Source of the DNA: Galbula dea
Taxonomy: Eukaryota; Chordata; Aves; Piciformes; Galbulidae
DNA length: 64,000 bases
Reading direction: 5' to 3'
Assembly (NCBI GenBank): GCA_013399015.1
Contig: VWZX01009108.1
Coordinates: 984,822 to 1,048,821 of the forward strand
Positions within the stretch are counted from its first letter, which is position 1, and each line of letters begins with the position of its first letter. This document shows, in pieces, positions 13,930 to 26,062 of the stretch. Both the position numbers and the translations under genes were made by a program. The notes beneath the pieces were generated by a model. It searched no databases. It was not told the DNA's origin and saw only the letters and a program-made list of their open reading frames with translations.

Positions 13930-14345
13930 GAGGGTTCCGGGGAGAGGCAGGCCCATAAAGCTCCGGGGTGAGGCGGAGGTGGCGGCTTTGGCGCCTGTGG
14001 CGTCGCCAGCCCGGGCGGGGCTCTGAGGCACCTGAGGCGCCCGGCGGCCGCGGGGCGGCCAATCCCCGGCGGGGCGCGGGCGGTGCCTGCCCGACCCAGG
14101 GGAGCCCAGAGGTGGCTGAGGGGTTCCCGCATCCTGCCCTGCCCCGCTCTGCGCCTGGCTCCGCTCCCCTCCATGGAGGTGGCCAACGGGGCCCTGCCCG
14201 AAGGCGCGGCGGGAAACTCTCGCGGCAGCGCGGCAGCCCCGTCGGGGAAGAAGGAGGTGAAAGTCGTGATCGTGGGGGACGGCGGCTGCGGGAAGACGTC
14301 GCTGCTGATGGTGTACGCCAAAGGCTCCTTCCCTGAGGTAAGCGG
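13930..14345 (+). promoter_or_regulatory. RHOF: RHOF CpG-rich promoter and first-exon region
   Basis: CG dinucleotides become dense from about 13.93 kb through the end of RHOF exon 1. A CCAAT box (GGCCAATC, core 14059-14063) lies about 110 bases upstream of the start codon, next to GC-box-like GGGGCGG at 14052-14058. No TATA box is seen. This is the usual layout of a TATA-less housekeeping-type promoter; the exact transcription start cannot be read from the sequence. Confidence 0.6.
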
Positions 14346-17300
14346 GCTCTCCTGCCGCTGGGCCCGGCCTGGCTGAGGCGACGGAGGGGCTGGGGACCTG
14401 GGGACGGAGCGGGTGGGGCTGGCTGCCTTCACCTTACCTAGAGCTGCTTCTCCTCCTTTGCAGCAATACGCGCCTTCCGTCTTCGAGAAGTATACTACCA
14501 GCGTTACGGTGGGGAAAAAGGAGGTCACCCTGAATCTGTACGACACCGCAGGTAAGGGGTTTTCACGCTGTACTTTCCATTTTCCCAATCCCAACCGTGT
14601 ATGAGGCTGCAAGAGGTGGTTCTGCTACTGGGATGGGACCACGCTGGGCTGTGGCCTGGGACTGAGCCTAGAGCCAGCCCCTGGGTTTTCATAGTTTCAA
14701 ACAAATAAGTAGAAGCTGATTTTACCGGTGTAAAATGCTGCCCCGGTGAAGGTGCCTGTATTTCTCTTCCAGCAGCTTTTTCTCTGTCAACTTAAACCAG
14801 ACTGAATCCTGAAGACTGTAAAGCTGGACAGACTTCCAAACTGCATTTCTACTAGCATACTTTTAAAGTAATACCACAAGACTGCTAGAGATTAAAGTAC
14901 AAACAATCCTACAACCGTTAGCTGTTGCATGCATAAGTATTCCTTCCACAAAAAACCCCCCTCGTCTAAAGGCATTTCCTTCTCTGTTATCATAACAACC
15001 CAGTTTATTGAGAAAGTCACATCAAATAATGAACATTTCTGAAAGTATTTAAACCCAGTTCCCAGTTGCAAAGCATAATACAATAACCAGGAAAATATTT
15101 TAATCTTCTGCCATGTGTTATCAAATAGCAGAGGAGGAACAGGCTGGTTTGGGTTCAAAACAAAAAGGCTGTTGCTGTAGAAGTTATTGGCAAATGTTGG
15201 TAGTTCGTTCAGGTTCATTTCAGGAACTTGTGAAATGGTTTGTGTTCAACTTCATTTCAAGTTCCTAGATTCTGTTATCCAGCTGTGTTCCTAAATGAAC
15301 CCTAACATTTACATGTGCTCCTTTTCAGCTCAGTGTAAATCATCTGTTTCAGTTCAAGCCTGTGAAGTTGTTCTACATTTACAGCAAGACACATAAGAAC
15401 AGAATGTAGCCTGTATTAATTTTTAATGGTAGTAAAACACACCTTCTTACATTCTGTACATGATATCTGAATGGATCATTTTGAAGGGTTTTAATCAGAA
15501 AGTGAATTTTATTGCTGATCTTTACTGTAGCATAGTAAGATCCTGAGTACCCAATTTACCAATATATCTTCTTGTGTTAATGTTACTGTTCTTGGGTCCA
15601 GTGATTTGGATAATGTAGCTTCTACTGAATGGCAAGGCCTTGGTGTTTGAGTCTTAAAGGAAAAGAGAAGGGCTGAAATCTATTGTGAGCAGCTAAAGAA
15701 GGATTTCCTTAATATAGTGTGTTGCTATAGTGAACTTGGGGAGTGTTTATATTTGTTTGCTGTCAGTGTGGAATTTTTGCCTGTCTCACAGTTCTTTATA
15801 CTTGGCTGGTGCATTTCAAATCAAGCTGCAGCTTCCAGTGTTTGCCTTTGGAGTCTCTGGCAGGCTTTGAGGAACGTGGTCTGGATGCAGAAGTGGTGGT
15901 AGGTAGGGCAGGTTCAGGACTGCAGCACTAAACTCTCTCAGACCTGACATAAGTGCCCAGCATCTTGCATCGTGGAAGGAGTTCAGCTCTGGGCAAGCAG
16001 CCTGGAGAGTGTTTGCTGAACCTGGTGCTGGTGGCTTATCACAGAATCATAGAATGTTTTGGGTGGGAGGTCATCTAATGCAACCTTCCTGCAGTGAACA
16101 GGGACATCTTCAACTAGATCAGGTTGCTTAGAGCCCCAGACAACCTGACCTGGAATGGTTCCAGGGGTGGGACATCTCCCAGCTCTCTAGGCAGCCTGGG
16201 ACAGGCTCTCGCCACACACTGTAAACAAATTTCTTCCCCATGTCTAGTGTGAATCTCCCTCTTTAGTGTAAAACCATTACCCCTTGTCCTGTCACAACAG
16301 GCCCTGCTAAAAAGTTTGTCCCCAGTTTTATTCTGTTTCCTTCTTCAGGCACATAACTTTAGCAGAAAGTGTCTACCCTTCCATATTTAGAGCACAGCTG
16401 TAAATACTGTCTTAGACCAAAGTAAGGGCTGTCCCATGAGGTGTGTTTCGTGTTTTACAAGACACTTTGGGAAGTGGAGATAACATTGTTGCCTAGTTGG
16501 AAGAGCTCTTTGCCATGAAAAGAGTGATTACTTTCCATCTCTCACTTGGAAACCTTGAAACCCAACATGTTTCACCTCCCTAAAAGTGTCCTAGCCAGCA
16601 GGCTCCAAGTTGCTAGGAGCTGCTGACACTTGTCTCCTCCCTTCCTGTTAAAATTTCTTTCACTTTCCATGAGACAGAACAAAATTACCAGGTGTAAAGA
16701 AAGAGGGGGACATTGTCACCTTGGTTAGGACATTTTCTTGGGAGGGGGAAAGATTTGAGTTTTGGTTCTGTTTCCAAGCTGCTCACATGATTTTATGTTA
16801 CAGGTCTGTGTCATACTCTGTAATTCAAACATCTTTTCATCCTCTTTCCAAAGCTGGAACTTACAATAGAGGAACAACTCTCTTAAGCACATATTTCAGT
16901 CCCATCCTGTTTTTCCTGATACAAAACTGATGCTGATTTCCTTAAGGGTTAGTCTAGCACCAAGAGTTGTGTCCTGTCCTCTAAGTTCAAAGAGTGCAGG
17001 AGGAGGAGGGAGGGGAGTGTCTAGTTCAGGAGATGAGAGAGCTCCTGTCACTCTGCCAGGGGGATGCAGCTTAGGAGCTGAAGTTTTGGAGTTGGTGTTT
17101 CTCTGTGGTGACTTGCTTCTGTGCTATCATGCAGCAGCAGCTCATTAAACTCCTCTCAGCTAGGTGATCATGCTCTGGGGTGAGTGTACAGCACCAATTG
17201 CAGCTTAAAGGGGAGTCTAAAGATCCAGCTCATGACTGGAAGTACAGTGATTTAATAGTGCAGCATACTGGCCATATTTCATGAATCATCCTCAGGCTTA

Positions 17301-20300
17301 CTGAATGGCTTGGCTTGCTCATGCTCTTCTCTCAAATCCTGAGACAGCTTTATGCATGTGTTTTGCTTCTCAGCCTGAAAGGTTCCCAAATGATTCAAAT
17401 GGTAGCAAAAGGATGTAAAATAATTTCTGAGGTGAAGGACTTCAGTTAAGCACCATGTAGCAGTGGAAGGGAGGAGAAGGCAAAGCTGTTCTGGAAAACA
17501 TCACTGGATCTTCATGATGCATCCACTGCAGAAAGGGCTTTGATATTTTTTTTTAGGATCTTGCTAAGGGCAACACTAAATAGAGCTGCATGTACTTCAG
17601 CATCACAGGAAGGGAAAGGACAGGTTCAGCTCCGTGGGCTGTTGAAAGTTAGGAGGATTCTTTGTGTTGTCAAGTCCTGTGCAGCTTCAGCCTTTGAGCT
17701 TGTCCTACTTACTGCAGGAGAAGGACACAAACAAAGTGTTTAAGAATCAAACATTTCAAGCTACAAAATGTTGTGTGGTTGTTGGTTTTTTTTTTCTTGA
17801 CAAGGATTTTGGTATCAAATGAAGTTAAATGTTCCAAAATATGCTAGAATTTTTTGTGAGTCTTCTGTTCTATGCCTCTTGTCTTCCTCTTCAGAGACAC
17901 CTCTTGCTGTTGCAGGAAGTTGGTGGTGTACATATGCAATGTGGAAAGGCTTTGTAATGTCACTTGTCTCCCCTGCAAACAGGCTTTGCAGCTGCTTGTT
18001 CAGTTAAAACCTTTCCATTTCTTGCTGTGCTGGACAGCACTGAGAGGTGAATGAACTCGGGAGGGAGCAGTGTTGATGCTTTAGCTGCAGTTCAGACCCA
18101 AGGTTCAGTTCCTGATGCTGTTGAGTGGAGGACTTTCTCAGACCAAAGAAGAGCTCTGCTGGGCTGGGGAAGGCTGAAGAGGAAGTCATGTCTCATCATT
18201 GTGGGTGCTTGCTCTGACTGGCAGGAAGCACATGCAAAGCCTCTAGCAGGGTTGTTTCAGGTCTGTAGTGACAGATGCAGGACAGGCAGAGGCCTTAAGA
18301 AACGTTTAGAAGCTGGTAGATGCAAGAATAATTTTTCATAACGTTGAAAAGGAAGACAGAGCTTGTCTGAGGAAGACAAAACCCCCTCAACTTTTTAACT
18401 GAAGTGTGCTCCCCACATCCCAAGAGCCTTCTGCTGCTTTTATTGCTGCCAAGAATGTAGTAGACTGAGTAGTGAAAAACCATAGCAGGCAAGCTAATAA
18501 CCATGGTATTGCCATGGAGCCTGCAGAATAACAAATCTGAGAGAACTGGGTGCATTTCTGTGTGCCTGGGAAGGTTCCCTGCTTCATGCTTCTGTGTCAG
18601 TCCTAACCCAGGAGTGTGGAGTGGCTGTGTGTAGGCAGTGGTCAGCTGGTCTGGGGAGAGGGGCAGGATATTACACTCAGTGCACTGCAGGACCTTAGGA
18701 CAGCAAGTACCGGTAGACTTCTAGGCTGGGAAGTCTTGACTCCATCCTTTCCCCTCTCCTGTCCCTGGTAGTGAGTGCTGAGCTCCCTTATGGACTGAGC
18801 AGTGCACAGGCTGGCACTCCTTTGGTGGTGTCTTGGTGAAGAAGAGCAGGCAGAGGTGAACATGTAACTGAGACTGAGACCTCTGGTTTCACTTCTTCCC
18901 CCATTCATCCTCAGTCATCACCTGGGGTCCCACCCTGCCACAGGGCTTGACTGCAGTGATGTAGGTCCTGCAGCCTGTCACAAGGACTTGCAGGAGCGTG
19001 GGTTTTGCAGAGAATTACCAAACTTTAGGTGGATTTGTCTGGATGGAGTTTATTCTTTAAAAACTCGAGGGTGTCTGATGTTACAGTGAGTTGAGGAAGG
19101 CAGAGGAGAGTCACAGGTGTGCTCACACAAAAAGATGCATTTAACCACTTCTTCCACAGCTTTCTCCTTGTTAATTGGGGAAAGAAAACAGCTACCTGTG
19201 CTTGAGGAAGCACAGCTCAGAGGCTTTGCATATACATTCAGTTACTGCTTAGGTTCAATCCTGTTTCTTCAATTTAAGAAGTCTTCTAGTAGAAGACCTT
19301 AATCTGTGCCAAATTAGCTCTAAACACAGACTGAGCTGCTTTACAGAGAAAAAGGCTCTCAGGCCCTTTTTTGCCTTTAATCGGCAGCACTTAAGGACAA
19401 GGGGTGAAAGGGATTGTTTTCAGTGAGGGGGATGTTGGTATTTAGGCATAGCTTAGTCTGGGTCCTGTTACACCCTCAGCCACCGAAGAACTGCATTTGA
19501 GCTCTTAAAGAATAGCTTCCTCCCCTTCCAAGTGAGTGCTGCAATCACTCAACCATAATAGAAGTTAAGCAGTTACCATCTGACCTTCCCCCTGTGGTGT
19601 CTGTGCTATCCTTTGTTCTGTGCTCAGTGTTTGAAATTCCAGGTGTGTGCAGAGGCACATTTTACACAGCAGCATTTTCTCAGGCCTTTATTTTCTCAGT
19701 TTGCTTTAAAAAACATAACTGCACAGCTGGTTGGGAAGACAGGAGTGCAGTTCACCAGAGCATTTCTATAGCAGTACAGCAGATGTGTGTCCCATCACTG
19801 AAAACACCTCTTCTGTTACCCACCCAGGAGAGCATGAATTTAGCTGTGTGTTCCAATTCCAAGCAAACAAACCTCTTTCTTCCATAGGGACAGTCCTGCT
19901 TTCCTCACATACTGCCAGCAATCATTTGAAGGACCTTTAGATTTTACAGGCTACATTGGTGGAAGCTCTGAGGCATGACCTTGAACAGGAAAAATCAGTC
20001 ACAGCACCTAACACTAGGGGAAGTTAGGAGGGGGGTGGAAAAAACCCAAAACATTTGGCACCTGATCTGTTTAATGTATTTAGAGGATTAGCTCAGCAGC
20101 AAAATGGTAAATTGGTTGCATAGAAGTATGTGGATTTGGGAGAATAAGAAGGGCTAAGCAGTATAGTCTTTGCTCTGACTGTTCATACAACATGCATGAT
20201 TTTGTCCATTGTCTATTATTTCTGGATTAAACCTTGGAGGATCAATTCTTCTTTGTTCTGCACATCAGCCCCAGAGCATGCTGCTCTTGTGGGAGCTTAA

Positions 20301-23300
20301 ATACAGAGGGGTGCAAACTGAAGATTCCCATTTTACAAACATCTCAGGGAAACTAAGTAATGGCTTATCCAGGAGGGATTGCCTGCTAATAATCTGTAGC
20401 TTAATCCATCCTTTAAATGAAAGAGGGGAGCAAAGTATTGCAGAATTATTGGCCTTCTAATATGTGCAGTTCTTCAGATTATAGCTGGAGACAAGCATGT
20501 TGGCTAGACTGATGTGACCTGTGACTGAGCCAGGTGCCAGGGCAGGGATAAAGGTAGTAAAGGTATAGATAATATATACATATATTAAGGCTATGTTCCT
20601 AGTAAAGGAAGAAAGGTCTAAAGTTGGGGCATGCTGCAATTTTCAGTATCTTTTCATTTGCAATAACAAGCCAAAGATATGAGGTGTGTAAGCTCCCTGT
20701 AGGCTGTGTGCACATTGTGGTGATGGGGGGGAGGGGGAAGGAATGGTATTCCCAGGTCTCATTTTGGAAATTCAGTGCATCACAGATACCTGATTCCAGG
20801 GGCAGCATTCAGGTGGCAACTAGTTCTCCTACCGACTGCTTAAATCAGGGTTTCTTCCTTAAGTCTCTGAAAAAATCTCAGATGAAGATGTCTGCATTTT
20901 TTTTCCTGAGCTGCCAACTATATCTGGCAATTGCTGCTTTCTTGAACTTAGCCTCTCAAAGCAAGGCACCTTCAGACCCTAGGCACAGTGATTACTGCAA
21001 AGTCATCTGTAGAGCAAGGGGAAGAGCACAGGTCTGAAGCAAATTACCTTCCTCTTGTTAGACCACATGCTGGAATATCCCTCATCACAAGGATGACAAA
21101 TCCCCTGCTCTTCCAGAATTTAGCGGCATCCCCAAGATACTGCTTCAAAGACCAGTTAAACCTGGCTCATGTCTTGTAAAATCAGGGCTGTGAAAGGCAC
21201 AGTGTACTCATTGCTGCTTCCTCTTAAATCTCTGGGCTAGGAAAAGCAAGTTTGCTCCTAAGATTTTTGCCTCAGCATTCCCATCTGACAATACAGTGTT
21301 TCTGCTCCTCACAGCAGTGCAAGTGTGTTTGGGAGAATGGAGCCACTGTTGTATCACAAATGTTTTAATTGATAACTGTCAAATTCTTCTCTGCTGATTT
21401 TGCTTGTGAGCAGCAGCGATTAGAACTGCTGCTTAGTACTTAGCAGTTGGGCAGAGCTTTTTCTTCAAAGCTGCCAAGGCTGTGGTTTATATTGCAAAGC
21501 ATCAGGTCAGTGAAGAGCAATCTCCTGCATTTAAGGAAAGGAATTTTACCATTATGGAAAACTTGCAGTCCATGCAATTGCAGTATCATTGTTCTTGATC
21601 TAGAGTTTGGCTCTTTCCATGGTTCCCTCATAGTGCTTGCTAAGGACAGAGATTTCTCTCACCCAAAACATGCTGTGTGTTCCAGGGCAGGAGGACTACG
21701 ACCGACTGCGACCACTCTCTTACCAGAACACAAACGTCGTGCTGATTTGTTACGATGTCATGAACCCCACCAGCTACGAGAATGTAGCAGCTAAGGTAAG
21801 AGGCTTCTGTAATTGCTTCAGCCTTTTCAGTGAATCACATATGCCTGAGACATGACAAAGTGTCACATTAAGAAAGCCAATGCTTTTAGTGTCCTGTAGC
21901 CTGGCTCTGGAGGTGCACAGATCACTCATCGTGCACTGAGCTGTAGGTCACAGACCTCAGACCTGGAGCTCACCTCTCCCCAGCTGCTGTGTGCTCAGAA
22001 CTGGGGTGGACTCTGCAGAACTCTAGCAGTGAAATTGCTGCTTTCTATCTGTAGTGCTGTCACATGACCAAGATTGCAGACAATCATTTTAGATTCAAGT
22101 TCACTTCCATCATGTGCATATTCAGCTACAGTGGAGAGCTGCAGGCAACCTGTTGTCCCCGGATCTCTGTGACACTCTGAAGCAGAGGTCAGTGTTCTTC
22201 TACAGAGCACCAGCAAAACAATGCAAGGCTTGGTCCAGAGACTGCTCTTCAATAGGACTTTAGAGGAGCTCTTCTGAATTTAAACAGATGTTAAATAGGC
22301 ACTTTGACATATAAAAGCACAGATGGCATCTGTTGCTAAAGCAATAAACTTTGGGTAGACATAAAAATGTTTCTGTAAGGTAAATAATACTTGTTGGGCC
22401 CCACCACGAGATTAACAACTCTCAAAACTTTGAAACTGCAGCAGATATTAAATGCTGGTTCTGTTCCTGGGCTTTATTGTGTCTGTTTTCAGTAAGAAAT
22501 TAAAAAAAAAGGTCAGATGTGAAAAGTTTTCTGGTTTTTCTACCCTCAGTGGTATCCTGAAGTGAATCACTTCTGCCGTGGTGTGCCAGTTGTGCTGATC
22601 GGCTGCAAGACAGATCTTCGGAAGGACAAAGAGCAGCTACGCAGGCTCAGAGCTTCCAAGCAGGAACCCATCACTTACAGCCAGGTAAACACAGGTGCAG
22701 GTAAAGTGATGGCCTCTTGGCAAGAGATAAAGCACACTTACTTCAGTAGCATTGTTGCTCAGGAGTACAATCACAGCTACTCCAAAAGGAGATGATCACA
22801 GAAAGTGTTGATAGTCAGCACGAACAGGGGTTTCTGCAAGGCCTTTTTGGAAGTGGCCAAATCACCATCCATTTTTAGTACCAAAGAGTGTTTTGCATAT
22901 CATGGGGTGCCTGGCATACACCTTCTAGGCTCATTACATCTCATTCTTGTTTGCTATCACAGCTGGATTATTACTGTTGCAGTTTGTAAACCTCAACACG
23001 TTTGTTGTATTCATTTCATAGTTTTTCTTAGCATACACTGCTCCCATCACTGGTGTTTTGATCAGGATTGTGATACAGACTGGAGATGGTAGCATACACA
23101 ACACTGACTTTTCTGGAAAGAAATGTGTTTTGCAAACCTTATTTAAAAAGAAATCCTTTCAAGGACAATAGCAAAAGCATCTGCAAGGCTTCCCTAACAT
23201 AAGAGACTTTTATTTCAAGTCTCTAAAGTAATCTTAAAAAATCTGCCTATTATCAAATGTTTTCAGTTTAAGCATTATGAAGCAGTGAGACTCAGAACTA

Positions 23301-24922
23301 GTGTTACACCAGCAGCATAGCTGTCCTAGGGACAGGAGAAGGAGGCAGTGAGGGAACAACTTGTCCCATGTCACACAAGACCTTGCTGCTCCAGTCTCCC
23401 TTTATTTTTTTTTTTAACTTACAAAGCCATCCTTTTCCTCTCTTCTCAGCTTTCAAACTCTGTGAGACACAAGTCCAGAGAACAAGGTTAAGTGCACCAA
23501 GACCTTGAATGAATCACTACTTTTTCTAAACAGCATGAAAAGAAACTGCAACTGCATCAGCACTGAACCACACTGGGACTTTTCCTTGTGCCCAGGATGA
23601 GATGCACATCCTCTCACTTTGTGAACAGCTGCAAACTGTCCCTGGTTTGCATTAGTAACTCCTTTCATCATCCTCACATGTGAGGTTCAGGGCTAGCAAC
23701 ACGCTTTTGGCAAGTCTGCTGGGGCCTCATGCAATTAAATTCCAGGGCCCACATGATGCACAAACTTGGTCTCCTATATGAGCCCTCCCACCTGTTTTTT
23801 CTCCCCTTAAATATACACTACCTCAGTCTTTTATAGCTGATGGCATCTTGAGTCACACGATCTGATGCTTCCAATGCCAGGCACAGAGGAGCTGAACATT
23901 ATCTGCCAGCACTGCAGCTTGGAAAGAGACAAACTTCACTTAAATATGCTGAAGAAAAATCCCCCTATAGAAGCTCAAGTGATCCCACTCCCAGGGCTCA
24001 CAATGAATAAATGCAGAGTTTGTGAGCTGTGGATTGCAGACCTGAAATTCACACTCCAAGGCTCACAGGCATTCAAAACTGGGAGCTGGCTCTGCCATGA
24101 CAATAAAAGGATCACAAGCAAAGTAAGACACCAGCCTGTTTTGCCTGTAGTGATTTTGTGCATGCAGGTGCTTTAGATTCTAGCCTGTTCCCATTGCATG
24201 CCTTTGGGTGAGCTGGAGAAATGCAGGCACTCGTTTGTGTATGAGGACACTGAGCCCTTGTGATGTTCCAAAGCAAAAGTCAGGGCTCCTGCATGTGCAG
24301 CAGCAAAACAAGGCAAGATGGTCCTGAGTCTGCTTTTGCATGTGACATTCATTACTAAAGGTGACATCATGTAACAGTTAAGGTCAGGCCTGAAAAGAAT
24401 ACTGCTGTGCAGACATCTTGTCCTCCCTTAAGTATCTACCTCAGCATTTATTTTAAAGAAACTGAATACTGAGAATATTTTTACACTATCAGCAGTCTGC
24501 ATCTTAAAGAGTCTCTAATGCACTGAACTTTTAGGCCAGGCTGTAGATCAACACAGGGAAAAAAATCCTCCTTTATTGAACAGTGCCTGAGTTTCTTACC
24601 AGTGCCACTTACACTCTAGCACTTTACTCTGAGGCAGCTTCTTTCTTCCTGACATCATGAAACAAAAGAGATACAAAATCATTCCCTTTTTTCTGCCATC
24701 TTGCCTCCCTTCTCTGCTACACTGGGTTTACATCTTTTCCCTACTTTCTCTTTGCAGGGTGAGGAAGCTTGTCAGCAGATTCATGCAGACATTTACCTGG
24801 AGTGCTCAGCAAAATGTCGTGACAACATCGAGAATGTTTTTAAGGAAGCAACCAGCATTGCCCTGAGTGCCATGAAAAAAGCCAAGCGCCAGAGGAAGCA
24901 GAGAGTGTGCTCAGTGTTGTGA
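14173..24922 (+). CDS. RHOF: Rho-related GTP-binding protein RhoF (Rif), complete, 5 exons
   Basis: Coding exons are 14173-14337, 14464-14551, 21686-21795, 22550-22684 and 24758-24922. All introns are GT-AG, and the 663 coding bases give 220 residues. Visible motifs are the P-loop GDGGCGKT (35-42), switch I APSVFEKY (58-65), the DTAG box (82-85) followed by QEDYDRLRPLSY, the guanine-specificity loop CKTD (140-143) and SAK (183-185). The tail is lysine/arginine-rich and ends in the CaaX box CSVL, whose final leucine predicts geranylgeranylation. RhoF is a membrane-tethered GTPase that drives filopodia through formin mDia proteins (family knowledge). The start at 14173 is chosen because it is the first in-frame ATG, has G at +4 and matches family length. 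The N terminus before the GTPase fold is about 9 residues longer than the 211-residue human protein as I remember it. Match to RHOF is near-continuous from residue 27 onward, so identity is firm. Confidence 0.96.
14552..21685 (+). other. RHOF: RHOF intron 2 (7.1 kb)
   Basis: This large intron separates the exon ending in the DTAG box from the exon starting QEDYD. It contains one minus-strand CR1 copy near 16.04-16.39 kb. Otherwise I see only AT-rich single-copy sequence with no recognisable exon. Introns 1, 3 and 4 are 126, 754 and 2073 bases; nothing notable was seen in introns 3 and 4. Confidence 0.85.
16038..16390 (-). mobile_element. CR1 LINE 3' fragment
   Basis: The stretch begins with the reverse complement of the CR1 terminus (ATCACAGAATCATAGAATG). 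It continues through the hallmarks CTAGATCAGGTTGCT, GACCTGGAATGGTTCC and CTTGTCCTGTCACAAC. The right-hand limit is fuzzy. It is a truncated, non-coding copy inside RHOF intron 2 and is closely related to the copy at 29.26 kb. Confidence 0.9.
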
Positions 24923-26062
24923 TCTGGGCTGCAGGAGAGCATGGACTGCACAGCAGCCAGGCCATTGATTGGAAAAACAGTGGCCTCTTACAGACCTTTT
25001 GTTATTACTGTTTGTATGCCTAGGACAGTTTCTATTTTAATGATTTTTAGTATTTTTGCACTTTTGTTGCACTGTTCTCACAGGGTTTCAGAGCTCTTTG
25101 TCACTGTTAACTGATGCTGCATGCCTCTGCCTGGCTTTTGCTCCTAACTGCCAACCACCACCACTCAGGTCTTGGACTCACTATTTCAGTTGCAATGAAC
25201 AGCAACTGCTACTAAATGACTTAAGTGTTTGGGGCTTTTTTTTCCCCTCTGCAAAGTCACTGTGGCCTATTACAGCTACAGTTTACTGTCTTTCTCAAGC
25301 AGAAAAGCCACATCTTTTAGAAGAAGTGATGTTAAAGCAGCTTATCAGGCACCTTTGAAGTTTTGCCTTAACAGTTCAACTTCATTTACTTGGTGGCAGT
25401 GTTGAGTTGGTGCCAAGCCAGCCACACAGCACACAGATGGAGCATCCACCACTGCCCCTGTACTCCCAGGCCAGCTTTATGGAACTGCACCTTTGGAGGT
25501 CTCCTTGCAAGACCTGCTGCTGTCAAAGAAAGTGGTTATTTATCAATGGAAATACATCAGCTGCTCCAATCCAGCAATGGAATGTCGTGGAAAATACTTC
25601 ATTTAAAGCTCTCAGAAGTACTCCAAGCAGCTGCTGTGTGTAAGGTAAAGTCAGTTTCCTGGTAAACTTACACAGCTTATCTAATACATGACAGATGCAA
25701 ATACTGGTGCATGCTAGGGGAAATACTTGACTTGTGCTCATTTAACTATTGAAATCATCTCCAGTGTTATAAATTCAAGTGTTGCCTTTTGTGATGAAGG
25801 TGTCAGTTATCTGCTGAAGGGTGAGGGGTGCTGCCACTGCACAACCTAGTGCATGTGCCTCCAGTCTCCTGGTGCTTTTGCACATCCCATGCAGTGAGAT
25901 CTCAGATTTCAGGAGCAAGCACTAGTTTGTAGCCATTATAAGCAAACTACAACCTACCTGAAGGGATGTTGCTTCCCTTAACGTGTTTTGATTTAAGGTT
26001 TGTGAATCCCTAAGAGTTTAAAGTGGAAAATTAAACTTGCAATACCATTTGTGTGTGTGTGC
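24923..26062 (+). terminator. RHOF: Probable RHOF 3' UTR and poly(A) site
   Basis: About 1.1 kb after the stop codon there is an ATTAAA signal at 26030-26035. It is followed within 20 bases by a GT run (26051-26062), the typical GU-rich downstream element. No canonical AATAAA precedes it after the stop. This pairing makes it the best candidate for the end of the RHOF transcript, but no transcript evidence is available. Confidence 0.45.

Noticed and set aside
14083..14172. Possible 30-residue upstream extension of RHOF
   Set aside because: The codon at 14083 is GTG, not ATG, and the extension has no counterpart in the family; the ATG at 14173 gives the expected length.
13575..14612. 345-codon minus-strand open frame over the RHOF promoter and exon 1
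   Set aside because: It is antisense to the firmly identified RHOF first exons; long open frames are common in GC-rich islands. It also does not resemble SETD1B.
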